A stretch of 64,000 bases of DNA from a bacterium 210820-DFI.6.37 (GTDB lineage: Bacteria > Bacillota > Clostridia > Peptostreptococcales > Anaerovoracaceae): NCBI GenBank assembly GCA_020558355.1, contig JAJCKG010000007.1, positions 80,019-144,018 of the forward strand, in the 5' to 3' direction. The notes under the pieces are model-generated. The model did no database searches, had not been told where the DNA came from, and worked only from the letters and a program-made list of their open reading frames with translations. The position numbers and the translations under genes are program-made. Positions 25,024-34,430 of this stretch are shown here, piece by piece. Positions within the stretch are counted from its first letter, which is position 1; each line of letters starts with the position of its first letter.

Positions 25024-25978
25024 CTTTTTTGCCGCCTCCTTTTTTATATGCTCTGCTGATGCAGAAGTTGTCGATATGCGGAGTCAGAATGTTCATCAGC
25101 AGGATCGCGAATGAAACACCTTCCGGATAAGCGCCGTATACACGGATCACAAAGGTAAGAAGTCCGCATCCGATACCGAAGATCACCTTACCCATCGGCA
25201 TGATCGGGGAGGTTACATAGTCTGTAGCGCAGAAGAACGCGCCCAGCATCAGACCGCCCGCGCACAGATGGAAGATCGGATCCTGTCCCGGAACCAGCAG
25301 GGCAAGAACAAATACAGTGCCCAGGAAGCATACCGGGATAATCGGGGAAATCACTCTTCTCCAGATCAGGAAAACGCCGCCGATAAGCAGTGCCAGAGCG
25401 CTGACTTCACCGATACAGCCTCCGATATTACCAAGGAACATATCCAGGTTGGAAGGAAGCTCACCGCCGCCTTCAGATAAGATTCCCAGCGGAGTTGGTC
25501 CTGTTGTCGCGTCAGTCGCGCCCGCGCCTCTTGGAATCGGCCAGGTGGTCATTTCAGTGGCAAAGGAAATAAACAGAACGATTCTGGCTGTTACCGCCGG
25601 GTTTACAAGGTTCTGTCCGATTCCGCCAAAGAGCTGCTTTACAATAACGATAGCTACAAAGCATCCGATGATGGACATCCAGTAAGGCAGGCTTGCCGGA
25701 ATGTTAAACGCGATGAGTACACCAGTCAGGGCAGCGCTCAGATCGCTTACTGTCTGCTGTCTCTTCATCAGAGCATTGAAAAGCCATTCAAATACTACAC
25801 AGGCAACGATGCAGATGATGGTCTGTACCGCGGCTTTATATCCGAACTGATAGATTCCCACTACGAAAGCCGGAGCCAGTGCCAGAAGCACCGTTCCCAT
25901 GACCTTTGTCGTATCTACATTTGAAACCGCGTGGGGCGCAGAGGATACGACAAGGTTATCATGATACTGTTTTTCCAT
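25013..25978 (-). CDS. rnfD: Rnf complex subunit D (covalent FMN)
   Basis: A 321-residue protein with about nine membrane helices, homologous to NqrB. The flavinylation site reads DATTGPTPLG, with Thr162 as the predicted acceptor. The fifth position is Gly-Pro rather than the more usual Gly-Ala or Ser-Ala, a small departure from the ApbE consensus. The N-terminus SSAPHAVSNVDTTKVM matches the family. It passes electrons across the membrane between RnfG and the other subunits while ions move. Confidence 0.95.
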   Translation of the reverse strand: MEKQYHDNLVVSSAPHAVSNVDTTKVMGTVLLALAPAFVVGIYQFGYKAAVQTIICIVACVVFEWLFNALMKRQQTVSDLSAALTGVLIAFNIPASLPYWMSIIGCFVAIVIVKQLFGGIGQNLVNPAVTARIVLFISFATEMTTWPIPRGAGATDATTGPTPLGILSEGGGELPSNLDMFLGNIGGCIGEVSALALLIGGVFLIWRRVISPIIPVCFLGTVFVLALLVPGQDPIFHLCAGGLMLGAFFCATDYVTSPIMPMGKVIFGIGCGLLTFVIRVYGAYPEGVSFAILLMNILTPHIDNFCISRAYKKGGGKKDEK

Positions 25979-27294
25979 TATTTGTTCGCCTCCTCTTTTA
26001 CAAACGCTTTACTCAGCTTATTGATAAAGCCCAGCGGTCTCTTTGCGGGACATACATAAGAGCAGCTTCCGCATTCCATGCACTGCATGATCTGGAGCTG
26101 GTTCAGTCTGTCCGCGTCTTTGTTTTCATAGGCCGTCGCGAAGGCAGTCGGCAGCAGCTTGAACGGACACGCCTTATGGCATCTTCCGCAGTTGATGCAG
26201 CCGGTCTCTTCCGGAATAATGGCCTGTTCTCCCGCAAACGCAAGGATCGCGTTGTTGTTCTTTACAAGAGGCACCCGGTCAGAGAAGAGGGCTCTTCCCA
26301 TCATTGGACCGCCCATAAGGATCTTTTTCGGTTCCGCTTTGTAACCGCCGCAGAATTCGATGATGTCAGCGATCCTTGTTCCGATCGGCGCAATGATATT
26401 TTTCGGTTCCGCTACGGCAGATCCGTCTACTGTGATTCTCTTTGATGTGAGAGGTCTTCCTGTTTTAAAATACTGTCCCACAAAAGCGATGGTGGTAATA
26501 TTGGACAGGATTACGCCCAGCTGTGCTGGAAGCACGCCCGCGTCCATTGTCTTTCCTGTTACCTCATACACCAGCACACGTTCCGCGCCCTGCGGGTAAC
26601 GGGCTCTCAGAGTTACCGTTTTGATTTCCGGATGACCCTGTTCCGCCAGCATTTTGTCCAGCAGCTGAATCGCGTCCTGCTTATTTTCTTCGATGCCGAT
26701 GTACCCTTCCTTCAGGCCCAGATACTTCATTACGATCAGGCACCCGTCGATGATTTCCTGAGGGTTTTCCAGCATCAGTCTGTGGTCGGAGGTGATAAAT
26801 GGTTCGCACTCCGCGCCATTTACGATCAATGTATCCACTTCATCGAGATTCTGTGGATTGTACTTAATGTGTGTAGGGAACGCTGCTCCGCCCAGGCCTA
26901 CCAGTCCACTTGCTTTGATTGCCTGCACGAATTCTTCCCTGCTGTTTACCTGAGGAGGTTTGATTTCTTCCCATACCTCCTGCTTTTTGTCTGTCTCAAT
27001 AACGATTGCTTGGTCTTCTCCACCCATTACCGACCGAATCCCTTCGATTGCAGTCACTGTTCCTGAAACACTTGAGTGGATAGGAGCACTTACAAAGGCA
27101 TCTGTGTCACCGATCGGCTGTCCGACTTTTACATAATCGCCTTTTTTCACTAAAGGCTTGCACGGGGCGCCGATATGCTGAGACATGGAAATGCACACAG
27201 TATCAGGTACAGGCATCATCTGAGTTTCACACGCGGAGGTGTGTTTCTCATGACTCACCTTGATACTTTGCAAATGCTTTTTCTGTTGACTCAT
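25978..27294 (-). CDS. rnfC: Rnf complex subunit C (NADH-binding)
   Basis: The start is the ATG at 27294 with AAGGAAGG nine bases upstream; an upstream TTG is less likely. The 438-residue soluble protein has the Rnf N-terminal barrel (GAPCKPLVKKGDYVKVGQPI), the NuoF-like NADH/FMN region with GLGGAAFPTHIK and NGAECEPFITSD, an SLBB domain and two [4Fe-4S] sets (CINCGRCHKACP, CMECGSCSYVCP). It exchanges electrons with NAD(H) at the cytoplasmic side. It is the first gene of rnfCDGEAB, whose promoter lies about 45 bases upstream. Confidence 0.95.
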   Translation of the reverse strand: MSQQKKHLQSIKVSHEKHTSACETQMMPVPDTVCISMSQHIGAPCKPLVKKGDYVKVGQPIGDTDAFVSAPIHSSVSGTVTAIEGIRSVMGGEDQAIVIETDKKQEVWEEIKPPQVNSREEFVQAIKASGLVGLGGAAFPTHIKYNPQNLDEVDTLIVNGAECEPFITSDHRLMLENPQEIIDGCLIVMKYLGLKEGYIGIEENKQDAIQLLDKMLAEQGHPEIKTVTLRARYPQGAERVLVYEVTGKTMDAGVLPAQLGVILSNITTIAFVGQYFKTGRPLTSKRITVDGSAVAEPKNIIAPIGTRIADIIEFCGGYKAEPKKILMGGPMMGRALFSDRVPLVKNNNAILAFAGEQAIIPEETGCINCGRCHKACPFKLLPTAFATAYENKDADRLNQLQIMQCMECGSCSYVCPAKRPLGFINKLSKAFVKEEANK

Positions 27295-27338
27295 TTCTGA
27301 AACCTTCCTTTCCAAAGTTTTTTCAGTCGCATACAGGA

Positions 27339-27344
27339 ATTATA
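27339..27344 (-). promoter_or_regulatory. rnf operon -10 element
   Basis: A perfect TATAAT on the minus strand, about 45 bases before the rnfC ATG. The DNA upstream is AT-rich and the -35 is not clear. The rest of the gap 27316-27643 contains only a short palindrome and the trp terminator. Confidence 0.45.
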
Positions 27345-27403
27345 ATACCACAATTTTTTTAAAGATGCTACGGTTTTATGACGAAAATCCGCAGTTCTTG
27401 TCT

Positions 27404-27417
27404 TTTTGTATACAAAA
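27404..27417. promoter_or_regulatory. Palindrome upstream of the rnf promoter
   Basis: TTTTGTATACAAAA is a perfect 14-base palindrome centred about 70 bases upstream of the -10. It could bind a dimeric regulator; no known consensus is matched with confidence. Confidence 0.35.
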
Positions 27418-27574
27418 TTCGTTTTTTCTTACATATATATAAGCATATTTTTTACTTGTAAAATTTTTTTCAGAAATCTCAGCATTTTTCTCTCTTTTGT
27501 CTGAGAAGCGGTCCAGGGGCAGGAAGCGCTTCCAGAATCCGGACCCGTACCCAAACGCTCCACCCGCCGGCGGC

Positions 27575-27632
27575 TAAAAAAAAGGAGGAATCCCGCGTCA
27601 GACAAAAGCTGACGAGAGACTCCTCTTTTTAC
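27575..27632 (-). terminator. Terminator of the trp operon
   Basis: On the minus strand an imperfect stem of about 20 pairs, with an inner CGTCAG/CTGACG and outer AGAGGA/TCCTCC, is followed by eight T residues. It begins 12 bases after the trpA stop. Confidence 0.85.
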
Positions 27633-27643
27633 CGTTTTCCGTT

Positions 27644-28414
27644 TCAGCGCACCGCATCCTTCATGGACTTTACATAGTCATAGATGGGCTGACCCGCTTT
27701 TTCGCCGTACTGCTGGCACAGCTTTACAATGGCGCTTCCCACAATGACGCCGTCGGATATCTTTGAAATGTCTCGCGCCTGCTTCGGGGTATTGATTCCA
27801 AACCCCACCGCCGCGGGAACCTTGCTGTAGCGGCGCACCACCTCCATAATGGAGGCAAGGTCCGTTTTAATCTCGCTTCGCATTCCAGTAACGCCCATAG
27901 AAGAAACAACGTAAAGGAAGCCCTCCGCTTCCCTTGCGATATCCCGGATCCGCTCCTCGGAAGTCGGAGCGATAAGCGAAATAATATCGACTCCGTACTT
28001 TTTCGCGTAATCCGCCGCGTCCGCTTTTTCTTCAAAAGGCATGTCCGGTATGATAATGCCGTCCACGCCGGTTTCCCTGCACTGTCTGAAAAACCGGTCG
28101 TAGCCGTATTTGAACACGGAGTTCAGGTAAGTAAGAAATACGATGGGGGTCTGTGTCTTTTTTCTCAGAGAAGCCACCATATCAAAGAGCCGGTCCGTAG
28201 TAGTTCCGGCGGCCAGCGCCCGCAGGTTCGCTTCCTGAATCACAGGACCTTCGGCAATGGGATCGGAAAATGGAATTCCGATTTCGATCAGGTCGGCTCC
28301 CGCCTCGATCATTTTCAGGATAAATTCTTCACTTTTTTCTATGGAAGGGTCGCCTCCCGTCACAAAGCCGATGAAGGCTTTTCCATGTTCAAACGCTGTG
28401 TGTATTCTACTCAT
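27644..28414 (-). CDS. trpA: Tryptophan synthase alpha chain
   Basis: A 256-residue TIM-barrel protein. It has FVTGGDPS at the start and the catalytic Glu in [18 protein letters not shown], with the second catalytic acid in [19 protein letters not shown] and VGFGINTP form the phosphate-binding loops. It cleaves indole-3-glycerol phosphate to indole and glyceraldehyde 3-phosphate and channels indole to TrpB. It is the last gene of trpEGDCFBA, overlaps trpB by eight bases, and is followed by the operon terminator. Confidence 0.97.
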   Translation of the reverse strand: MSRIHTAFEHGKAFIGFVTGGDPSIEKSEEFILKMIEAGADLIEIGIPFSDPIAEGPVIQEANLRALAAGTTTDRLFDMVASLRKKTQTPIVFLTYLNSVFKYGYDRFFRQCRETGVDGIIIPDMPFEEKADAADYAKKYGVDIISLIAPTSEERIRDIAREAEGFLYVVSSMGVTGMRSEIKTDLASIMEVVRRYSKVPAAVGFGINTPKQARDISKISDGVIVGSAIVKLCQQYGEKAGQPIYDYVKSMKDAVR

Positions 28415-29591
28415 AAATGTTCACTCCTCTATATCTCGCAATGGCTGCTACATCCTTGTCTCCCCGACCGGACAGACATATAATCACGATCTGATCCTTA
28501 TCCATCTTCGGAGCGATCTTTCTCACATGGGCCACCGCGTGGGCGCTTTCCACCGCGCAGATGATCCCTTCTGTCCTGGCCAGATATTCGAAAGCGTCAA
28601 CGGCCTCTTCATCCGTCACAGGCACATACTGAGCCCTGCCTGTGTCATGCAGATAGGCGTGCTCCGGTCCGATGCCCGGGTAATCCAGTCCCGCGGAAAT
28701 AGAATATACCGGCGCGATCTGACCGTATTCATCCTGACAGAAATAAGACTTCATTCCGTGGAAGATGCCCGGCGTCCCATTGGCGATGGTCGCCGCGTTC
28801 ATATCCGTATCCACACCATGCCCGGCCGCTTCGCAGCCGATCAGCTGTACCTCTTTGTCCTCAATAAAGTTATAAAACATTCCCATCGCGTTGCTGCCGC
28901 CTCCTACGCAGGCCACAACCGCCGTAGGAAGCTTTCCCTCCGCCGCCAGGATCTGCTCTTTCGCTTCCCGGCTGATGACGCTCTGAAAATCCCGTACAAT
29001 CATAGGGAAGGGATGCGGTCCCATTACAGACCCCAGAACATACAGGGTATCGTGAACTCTCGCGGTCCACTCCCGCATAGTTTCATTGACCGCGTCCTTC
29101 AATGTCATAGTGCCGCTGGTAACAGGATGCACTTTTGCGCCTAAAAGCTCCATACGGTAAACATTCAGGGCCTGCCGGTCGGTATCTTCCTTTCCCATGA
29201 AAATCTCACATTCCATATCAAGAAGAGCCGCCGCGGTGGCTGTCGCAACGCCGTGCTGGCCCGCGCCTGTCTCCGCGATGACCCGGGTCTTTCCCATTTT
29301 CTTTGCCAGCAGAACCTGCCCCAGCACGTTGTTGATCTTATGGGAACCAGTGTGGTTCAGGTCTTCCCGTTTCAGATAAATTTTCGCGCCTCCCAGATCC
29401 TTTGTCATTTTCTCCGCGTAGTACAGCAGAGATGGCCGGCCCGCGTAATCGTTCAGCAGCTCCGTCAGCTCCTGATTAAACTGGGGATCCTTTTTATAAA
29501 ATTCATAGTTTTTTTCCAGATTTATAATTTCATTCATCAGAGTTTCCGGGATGTACTGTCCTCCATGGTCTCCGAATCTTCCTTTACTCAT
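28407..29591 (-). CDS. trpB: Tryptophan synthase beta chain
   Basis: A 394-residue PLP enzyme. It starts [16 protein letters not shown], the TrpB1 signature. The PLP lysine lies in [11 protein letters not shown], and the phosphate loop is VGGGSNAMG. It condenses indole with serine to make tryptophan. Length and motifs match the TrpA-dependent form rather than the TrpB2 form. It overlaps trpF by eight bases. Confidence 0.97.
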   Translation of the reverse strand: MSKGRFGDHGGQYIPETLMNEIINLEKNYEFYKKDPQFNQELTELLNDYAGRPSLLYYAEKMTKDLGGAKIYLKREDLNHTGSHKINNVLGQVLLAKKMGKTRVIAETGAGQHGVATATAAALLDMECEIFMGKEDTDRQALNVYRMELLGAKVHPVTSGTMTLKDAVNETMREWTARVHDTLYVLGSVMGPHPFPMIVRDFQSVISREAKEQILAAEGKLPTAVVACVGGGSNAMGMFYNFIEDKEVQLIGCEAAGHGVDTDMNAATIANGTPGIFHGMKSYFCQDEYGQIAPVYSISAGLDYPGIGPEHAYLHDTGRAQYVPVTDEEAVDAFEYLARTEGIICAVESAHAVAHVRKIAPKMDKDQIVIICLSGRGDKDVAAIARYRGVNIYE

Positions 29592-30183
29592 ATTTCACAC
29601 TCCTAACTGCCTGTAATATTTTTTCTCTGTCTTTCTTTCCTTCTGTTTCAACGCCGCTGGAAAGGTCTACCCCGTAGGGTCTGATTCTTTGCGCCGCTTC
29701 CTTCAGATTATCCGGGCTGAGACCTCCCGCGAGAAAGAATGGGCGGCTCAGCTTTGGAATCAGCTCCCAGTCAAAGGTTTGGCCTGTCCCTCCTTTTCCC
29801 TGATCCAAAAGAAGATAATCCGCCGGTATGGCTTCCAGCTCTTCCACCGTGACGCCCTCCTTCATGGAAACCGCCTTTATAACAGGCAGCCCGGTCCTCT
29901 GCCGCAGAGCTTCTATATAGGCGCCGCTTTCATTTCCATGCAGCTGGATCACATCGATGATTCCCCGCCTGCAGATTTCTTCAATTTCTTCCATAGGGGC
30001 GTCTACAAAGACTCCTGCCGCCTGAATATCCGGGGCCAGACTGTCTTTCAGCTGTTTTGCCAGCTCCGGCCCGATCTGCCTGCGGCTCTTCGCGAAGACA
30101 AAACCAATATAGTCGGGTCTTGCCCGATTGACCGCGTCAATGTCCTGCCGCCTTGTCAGACCGCAAATTTTAATCTTTGTCAC
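29584..30183 (-). CDS. trpF: Phosphoribosylanthranilate isomerase
   Basis: A 199-residue TIM barrel. The N-terminus [10 protein letters not shown] has the catalytic Cys, and [16 protein letters not shown] carries the catalytic Asp and the glycine loop. [10 protein letters not shown] and VDLSSGVET complete the phosphate site. It carries out the Amadori rearrangement of phosphoribosylanthranilate. It overlaps trpC by four bases and trpB by eight. Confidence 0.96.
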   Translation of the reverse strand: MTKIKICGLTRRQDIDAVNRARPDYIGFVFAKSRRQIGPELAKQLKDSLAPDIQAAGVFVDAPMEEIEEICRRGIIDVIQLHGNESGAYIEALRQRTGLPVIKAVSMKEGVTVEELEAIPADYLLLDQGKGGTGQTFDWELIPKLSRPFFLAGGLSPDNLKEAAQRIRPYGVDLSSGVETEGKKDREKILQAVRSVKYE

Positions 30184-30965
30184 TGCCGGTCACCTCGCAG
30201 CTGATCCAGGGCCTTCTTTTTATCAGGACTTCGCATGAGAGTCTCTCCGATCAGTACGGCATTGGTGCCGTTTTCCCGCAGCTTTCGGATATCCTCCGCG
30301 CCGCGGATGCCGCTTTCAGAAACAAAGAAAATATGCTCCGGAACCAGCTTTCGCATTCTCGCGCTGGTGGTAAGATCCACCTGGAAGGTTTTCAGATCCC
30401 GGTTGTTGACTCCGATGATCTCCGTTCCGCAATCCAGCGCCATGGCGATTTCTTCTTCCGTATGGGCCTCCACGAGAGGCGACATACCCAGGCGCTGAGC
30501 AATGGCGGTAAACATTTTCAGCTTAGGCAGGCTCAGCAGGCTGCAGATCAGCAGGATGGCCGACGCGCCGATGACCTTGGCCTGATAGATCTGATAAGGA
30601 TCCAGAATAAAGTCTTTTCTCAGAACAGGAATGGATACGGCATTCGCGATCTCGGTCAGATACTGGTCCTTTCCCTGAAAGAAATAGGGCTCTGTCAATA
30701 CAGAAATCGCCGTCGCTCCGGCCGCTTCATACTCTTTCGCAATTTCCAGATATGGAAACTCTTCCGCAATAACCCCTTTTGACGGAGAAGCTTTTTTCAC
30801 TTCGCAGATAAAGGACAGCTCCTGGCCGGAAAAGGCCCGTTCCAGCGGTCTGCCTTTTCCAACCTCCATGGAAAAAGCCATTTCCCGAATCCGCTCTTCG
30901 GATACCCGCTCTTTTTCCTCTTCGATTCGTTTTAGGGTCTTTGCCGCAATTTCATCTAAAATCAT
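30180..30965 (-). CDS. trpC: Indole-3-glycerol phosphate synthase
   Basis: A 261-residue TIM barrel. Key stretches are [14 protein letters not shown] with the catalytic lysines, [38 protein letters not shown] and SESGIRG. It closes the indole ring by decarboxylation of the carboxyphenylamino-deoxyribulose phosphate. It is a separate polypeptide here, not fused to TrpF. Four-base overlaps join it to trpD and trpF. Confidence 0.97.
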   Translation of the reverse strand: MILDEIAAKTLKRIEEEKERVSEERIREMAFSMEVGKGRPLERAFSGQELSFICEVKKASPSKGVIAEEFPYLEIAKEYEAAGATAISVLTEPYFFQGKDQYLTEIANAVSIPVLRKDFILDPYQIYQAKVIGASAILLICSLLSLPKLKMFTAIAQRLGMSPLVEAHTEEEIAMALDCGTEIIGVNNRDLKTFQVDLTTSARMRKLVPEHIFFVSESGIRGAEDIRKLRENGTNAVLIGETLMRSPDKKKALDQLRGDRQ

Positions 30966-31978
30966 GCTTCCACCTCATGAGAAAGGGATATGAATTTTTC
31001 CAGCTGCGCCAGCGCGGCTCCGCTTTCAATGGTTTCTCTGATCTTTCTGACAGCGCCGTCCATCCCCAGCTCCTTATGAGCCACATACAGGGCAGCCGCT
31101 GAATTGAGAATCACCGCGTCCGTCTTTGGTCCCTTTTTCCCGGAAAGGATATCCCTTGTAATCCTCGCGTTTTCTTCCGGCGTTCCGCCTGTCAGATCTT
31201 CTTTTTTGCACCTGGTAAGGCCGAAATCCTCCGGTTTGATAAAGTAGGTCTCATACGTCCCGTTTCTTACCTCACATACGGTCGTTGGGGCGCTCATGGA
31301 AATTTCATCGAGGCCGTCCTGCCCATAAACCACCAGCGCGTCTTTTACGCCCAGGTTGGCTAAAACCCTGGCCATCGGTTCTACCAGCTCTTCTTCATAT
31401 ACGCCCAGAAGCTGCATATTCGCGCCTGCCGGATTGGTGAGAGGTCCCAGAATATTGAAGATGGTCCGGATTCCCAGCTCTTTTCTTACAGGAGCCACAT
31501 ACTTCATGGACAGATGGTAATTCTGCGCGAAAAGGAAGCAGATTCCGATCTCCTTCAGCAGCCGCGCGCTTCGCTCCGACGATATGGTAATGTCAACGCC
31601 GAGAGCTTCCAGCACATCCGCGGCTCCGCTCTTGCTGGAGGCCGCCCGGTTTCCGTGTTTTGCCACTGGAACCCCCGCCGCGGAAACTACCAGCGCGGAG
31701 GTGGTGGAAATATTAAAAGAGTTGGACTTGTCTCCGCCGGTTCCTACGATTTCCAAAACATCCATATCGTGAAGAAGGCGGACACAATGCTTTCGCATTC
31801 CCGACGCGGACGCTGTAATTTCATCGATGGTTTCCCCCTTCATAGACATGGCTGTCAAAAACGCGGCCATCTGGATCTGAGAAGCCTGGCCTCCCATAAT
31901 CTCATCCATAACCGCCTCCGCGGTTTCGTAATCCAAATCCTTTCCCGCTGCCGCTTCTATAATTGCTTCTCTGATCAT
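30962..31978 (-). CDS. trpD: Anthranilate phosphoribosyltransferase
   Basis: A 338-residue protein. The PRPP-binding loop is [39 protein letters not shown] is followed by the family's [22 protein letters not shown] and the NPAG stretch that binds anthranilate. It transfers phosphoribose to anthranilate. No glutamine amidotransferase domain is fused, as trpG is a separate gene upstream with a four-base overlap. Confidence 0.97.
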   Translation of the reverse strand: MIREAIIEAAAGKDLDYETAEAVMDEIMGGQASQIQMAAFLTAMSMKGETIDEITASASGMRKHCVRLLHDMDVLEIVGTGGDKSNSFNISTTSALVVSAAGVPVAKHGNRAASSKSGAADVLEALGVDITISSERSARLLKEIGICFLFAQNYHLSMKYVAPVRKELGIRTIFNILGPLTNPAGANMQLLGVYEEELVEPMARVLANLGVKDALVVYGQDGLDEISMSAPTTVCEVRNGTYETYFIKPEDFGLTRCKKEDLTGGTPEENARITRDILSGKKGPKTDAVILNSAAALYVAHKELGMDGAVRKIRETIESGAALAQLEKFISLSHEVEA

Positions 31979-32550
31979 TTTCTCTCTCCTCCTAAAAAGT
32001 TTCTCAATATCTGTTCTCCCTTTGGCGTAAGTATCGATTCCGGATGGAACTGAAGTCCATGCACCGGATAGTCTCTGTGGCTGACCGCCATGACTTCTCC
32101 CTGAGCCGTCAGGGCTGTCACCTTCAGCTCTTCCGGGATGGTTTCGGGGTCCGCCGCGAGAGAATGGTATCTGGCTCCCTGAATCACTCCGGGCAGACCG
32201 CGGAAAATCTCCGCTTTGTTATTGACGTTGATATCGTCCTGCTTTCCATGCATCAGCTGTTTGGCGTAAGTCACCTTGGCTCCGTAAGCCTGGCAGATGG
32301 CCTGGTGTCCCAGACACACGCCCAGGATGGGGATCTCTCCCGCAAAGGCTTTCACCGCTTCGACGCAGATTCCCGCGTCCTCCGGTCTGCCCGGCCCCGG
32401 CGACAGGATGATCCGGTCCGGCGCCAGCCGCCGTATTTCATCGATGGTCATTTCATCATTTCTTATAACCTTTATGTCCGGGTCAATGGAGCCTACCAGC
32501 TGATATAAGTTGTAGGAAAAGCTGTCATAATTATCGATCAGTAATATCAT
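31975..32550 (-). CDS. trpG: Anthranilate synthase glutamine amidotransferase subunit
   Basis: A 191-residue class-I amidotransferase. The nucleophile is in [11 protein letters not shown]; the His and Glu of the triad are in [22 protein letters not shown] is the oxyanion region. It supplies ammonia to TrpE, and may also serve PabB, as in other Firmicutes. The start overlaps the trpE stop by one base. Confidence 0.96.
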   Translation of the reverse strand: MILLIDNYDSFSYNLYQLVGSIDPDIKVIRNDEMTIDEIRRLAPDRIILSPGPGRPEDAGICVEAVKAFAGEIPILGVCLGHQAICQAYGAKVTYAKQLMHGKQDDINVNNKAEIFRGLPGVIQGARYHSLAADPETIPEELKVTALTAQGEVMAVSHRDYPVHGLQFHPESILTPKGEQILRNFLGGERK

Positions 32551-34016
32551 CAGTCCAAACCTCCTTCTGCCTGCTCCAGGGCTTTTACTACGGCCTTCGC
32601 CTTATTGATGCATTCCTGATATTCTTTTTCCGGCACGCTGTCCGCTACGATTCCCGCGCCGGACCGGATAAATACCTTTCCGTTTTTCTTGAAAGCGATC
32701 CTTATGGCGATGCAGGTGTCCAGATTCCCTGTAAAATCGATGTATCCGATGGCTCCGCCGTAAATACCCCGCTTGTTGTCCTCCAGCTCGTTGATGATTT
32801 CGCAGGCCCGGATTTTCGGCGCTCCGGATAAGGTTCCGGCCGGAAGCACGGCCCTTACCGCGTCGATGGCTTCTTTATCCTGCCGGATCTGACCTCTTAC
32901 CGTAGATCCGATGTGCATAACATGGGAAAAGCGTTCTACAGACAGGTATTTTTCTACGTCTACTGTTCCAAATCGGCTGATTTTTCCAAGGTCGTTTCTT
33001 CCCAGGTCCACCAGCATATTGTGTTCCGCCAGCTCCTTGGGATCCGACAGCATTTCCTGTTCCAGCCGTCTGTCCTCTTCCTCTGTTTTCCCCCTCGGTC
33101 TGGTTCCCGCCAGCGGGAAGGTGTGAAGCTCATCGTTTTCCAGCTTTACCAGCGTCTCCGGCGACGCTCCCGCGATCTCAATATCATCGCTGCTGAAATA
33201 GAACATGTAAGGAGACGGGTTGGTGGTCCGAAGTACCCTGTATGTGTCCAGCAGACTTCCTTCTATTTCCGCCTCCAGACGGTTGGACAGCACTACCTGG
33301 AAGATGTCGCCTTCATAGATATAACGCTTTGCCTTTTCCACCATGCCGCAGTACTGCTCTTTGCTGAACAGAGGGCAGAAGTCGCTTTTCAGCCGCAGAG
33401 GCTGGTTTTCTTCCGGCGTCCCGTTTTTAATGAGGCGCACCATTTCATCCAGCTCCATCTGAGCCTTTCGGTAGTTCTGCTCCAGCCCCTCAGTCTTCGC
33501 GTTGACAATCAGAATGATCTCCTGCTTCAGATTGTCAAAGGCGATGACCTTGTCAAAGAGCATCAGGTCCACATCTTTAAAGTTTTCTTCATCTCTGGCG
33601 TCCAGATCCAGCCCCTGTTCACTGTACTTGATATAATCATAAGAAAAATATCCCACCAGGCCCCCTGTAAAGGACGGCAGGTAATCCAGCCTCGGACTCT
33701 TATTTTCTTCTATAATCTGCCGGATATGCTTATCCGGACTGCTGTTTTCTTCGACGATTTTTGTCGCTCCGCTGATGGTTACTGTTCCGTTGACGCAGGT
33801 CAGCTCCAGCTTGGGATCGTACCCCAGGAATGTGTAACGGCCCCATTTATCGGAGTCTTCCAGGCTCTCCAGCATATAACAGTGCCGGCTGACCGATTTT
33901 AAGATCCGCATCACCTGGATAGGCGTCGCGATATCCGACATGATCCTCCGGCTGACCGGAACGCAGCGATATTCCGCCGCGATTGCTTTTGCTTCATCTA
34001 ACGTTGGTCTATACAT
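32550..34016 (-). CDS. trpE: Anthranilate synthase component I
   Basis: The start is the ATG at 34016, with AAGGAGG nine bases upstream. An in-frame ATG at 34079 lies inside the T-box terminator and is not used. The 488-residue protein has the tryptophan feedback-site stretch MLESLEDSDKWGRYTFLG, then the chorismate-binding core with AGTRPRGKTEEED, LVDLGRNDLG, TLSGAPKIRA and GAGIVADSVPEKE. It converts chorismate to anthranilate with ammonia from TrpG. It is controlled by end-product inhibition (motif visible) and by the tRNA-Trp T-box leader just upstream. Confidence 0.97.
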   Translation of the reverse strand: MYRPTLDEAKAIAAEYRCVPVSRRIMSDIATPIQVMRILKSVSRHCYMLESLEDSDKWGRYTFLGYDPKLELTCVNGTVTISGATKIVEENSSPDKHIRQIIEENKSPRLDYLPSFTGGLVGYFSYDYIKYSEQGLDLDARDEENFKDVDLMLFDKVIAFDNLKQEIILIVNAKTEGLEQNYRKAQMELDEMVRLIKNGTPEENQPLRLKSDFCPLFSKEQYCGMVEKAKRYIYEGDIFQVVLSNRLEAEIEGSLLDTYRVLRTTNPSPYMFYFSSDDIEIAGASPETLVKLENDELHTFPLAGTRPRGKTEEEDRRLEQEMLSDPKELAEHNMLVDLGRNDLGKISRFGTVDVEKYLSVERFSHVMHIGSTVRGQIRQDKEAIDAVRAVLPAGTLSGAPKIRACEIINELEDNKRGIYGGAIGYIDFTGNLDTCIAIRIAFKKNGKVFIRSGAGIVADSVPEKEYQECINKAKAVVKALEQAEGGLD

Positions 34017-34056
34017 AGATCGTCCTCCTTGTTTTGTGTTTCTATACTGCTCAGGC

Positions 34057-34377
34057 AAAAAGAAATCCGTCCATGACATATGCTGTCAAGGACGGATGTT
34101 ATTCTTTATCCGCGGTGCCACCTTGATTCGGGAAAATTCCCGCTCTTTGCGAAATACAATCATATCTCCGGCAACTGACGTATGCCTTACGTCGCGGAAT
34201 ACTCGGCAGGCCCCGGAAGTTGTGTTTCCTTCGCTGTAACTGTCTGCCTTTGACCGCGCCCTCAGTGGTCCATTTAACAAGCTGCGTTCTGCCGGATTCT
34301 CATCACCGCCGGCTCTCTGTAAGTGCACGATTTGTTTTTATCTCCACCTCATCGGTTTATGGACGGTATTCAATTTG
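34057..34377 (-). ncRNA. Tryptophan T-box leader of the trp operon
   Basis: The transcribed leader has all T-box landmarks on the minus strand. Stem I carries AGAGAGCCGG and the specifier loop AAATGGACC; the specifier codon TGG (34272-34270) is tryptophan. The T-box sequence AAGGTGGCACCGCGG (34124-34110) pairs with the acceptor end of uncharged tRNA. A terminator (34097-34057) follows, with stem ATCCGTCC/GGACGGAT and then TTCTTTTT. Uncharged tRNA-Trp would favour the antiterminator and allow trpE transcription. Confidence 0.95.
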
Positions 34378-34383
34378 TGTTTG

Positions 34384-34412
34384 ATTTTATCACTTTAATA
34401 AATTGGTGTCAA
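34384..34412 (-). promoter_or_regulatory. trp operon promoter
   Basis: On the minus strand a perfect TTGACA (34412-34407), a 17-base spacer and TAAAAT (34389-34384). The first four bases of the -35 belong to the left copy of the 22-bp direct repeat that bounds the RhuM-Fic insertion, so the promoter was kept intact by the duplicated target sequence. Confidence 0.85.
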
Positions 34413-34430
34413 GGCTCAGCTGAAAGAATT
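34409..34430. repeat. Direct repeat, left copy
   Basis: Exact copy of 35422-35443. It includes the stop codon of the RhuM-Fic gene and part of the trp -35. Confidence 0.9.

Noticed and set aside
34074..34079. Upstream ATG as the trpE start
   Set aside because: It lies in the right arm of the T-box terminator and has no ribosome-binding site, while the ATG at 34016 follows AAGGAGG.
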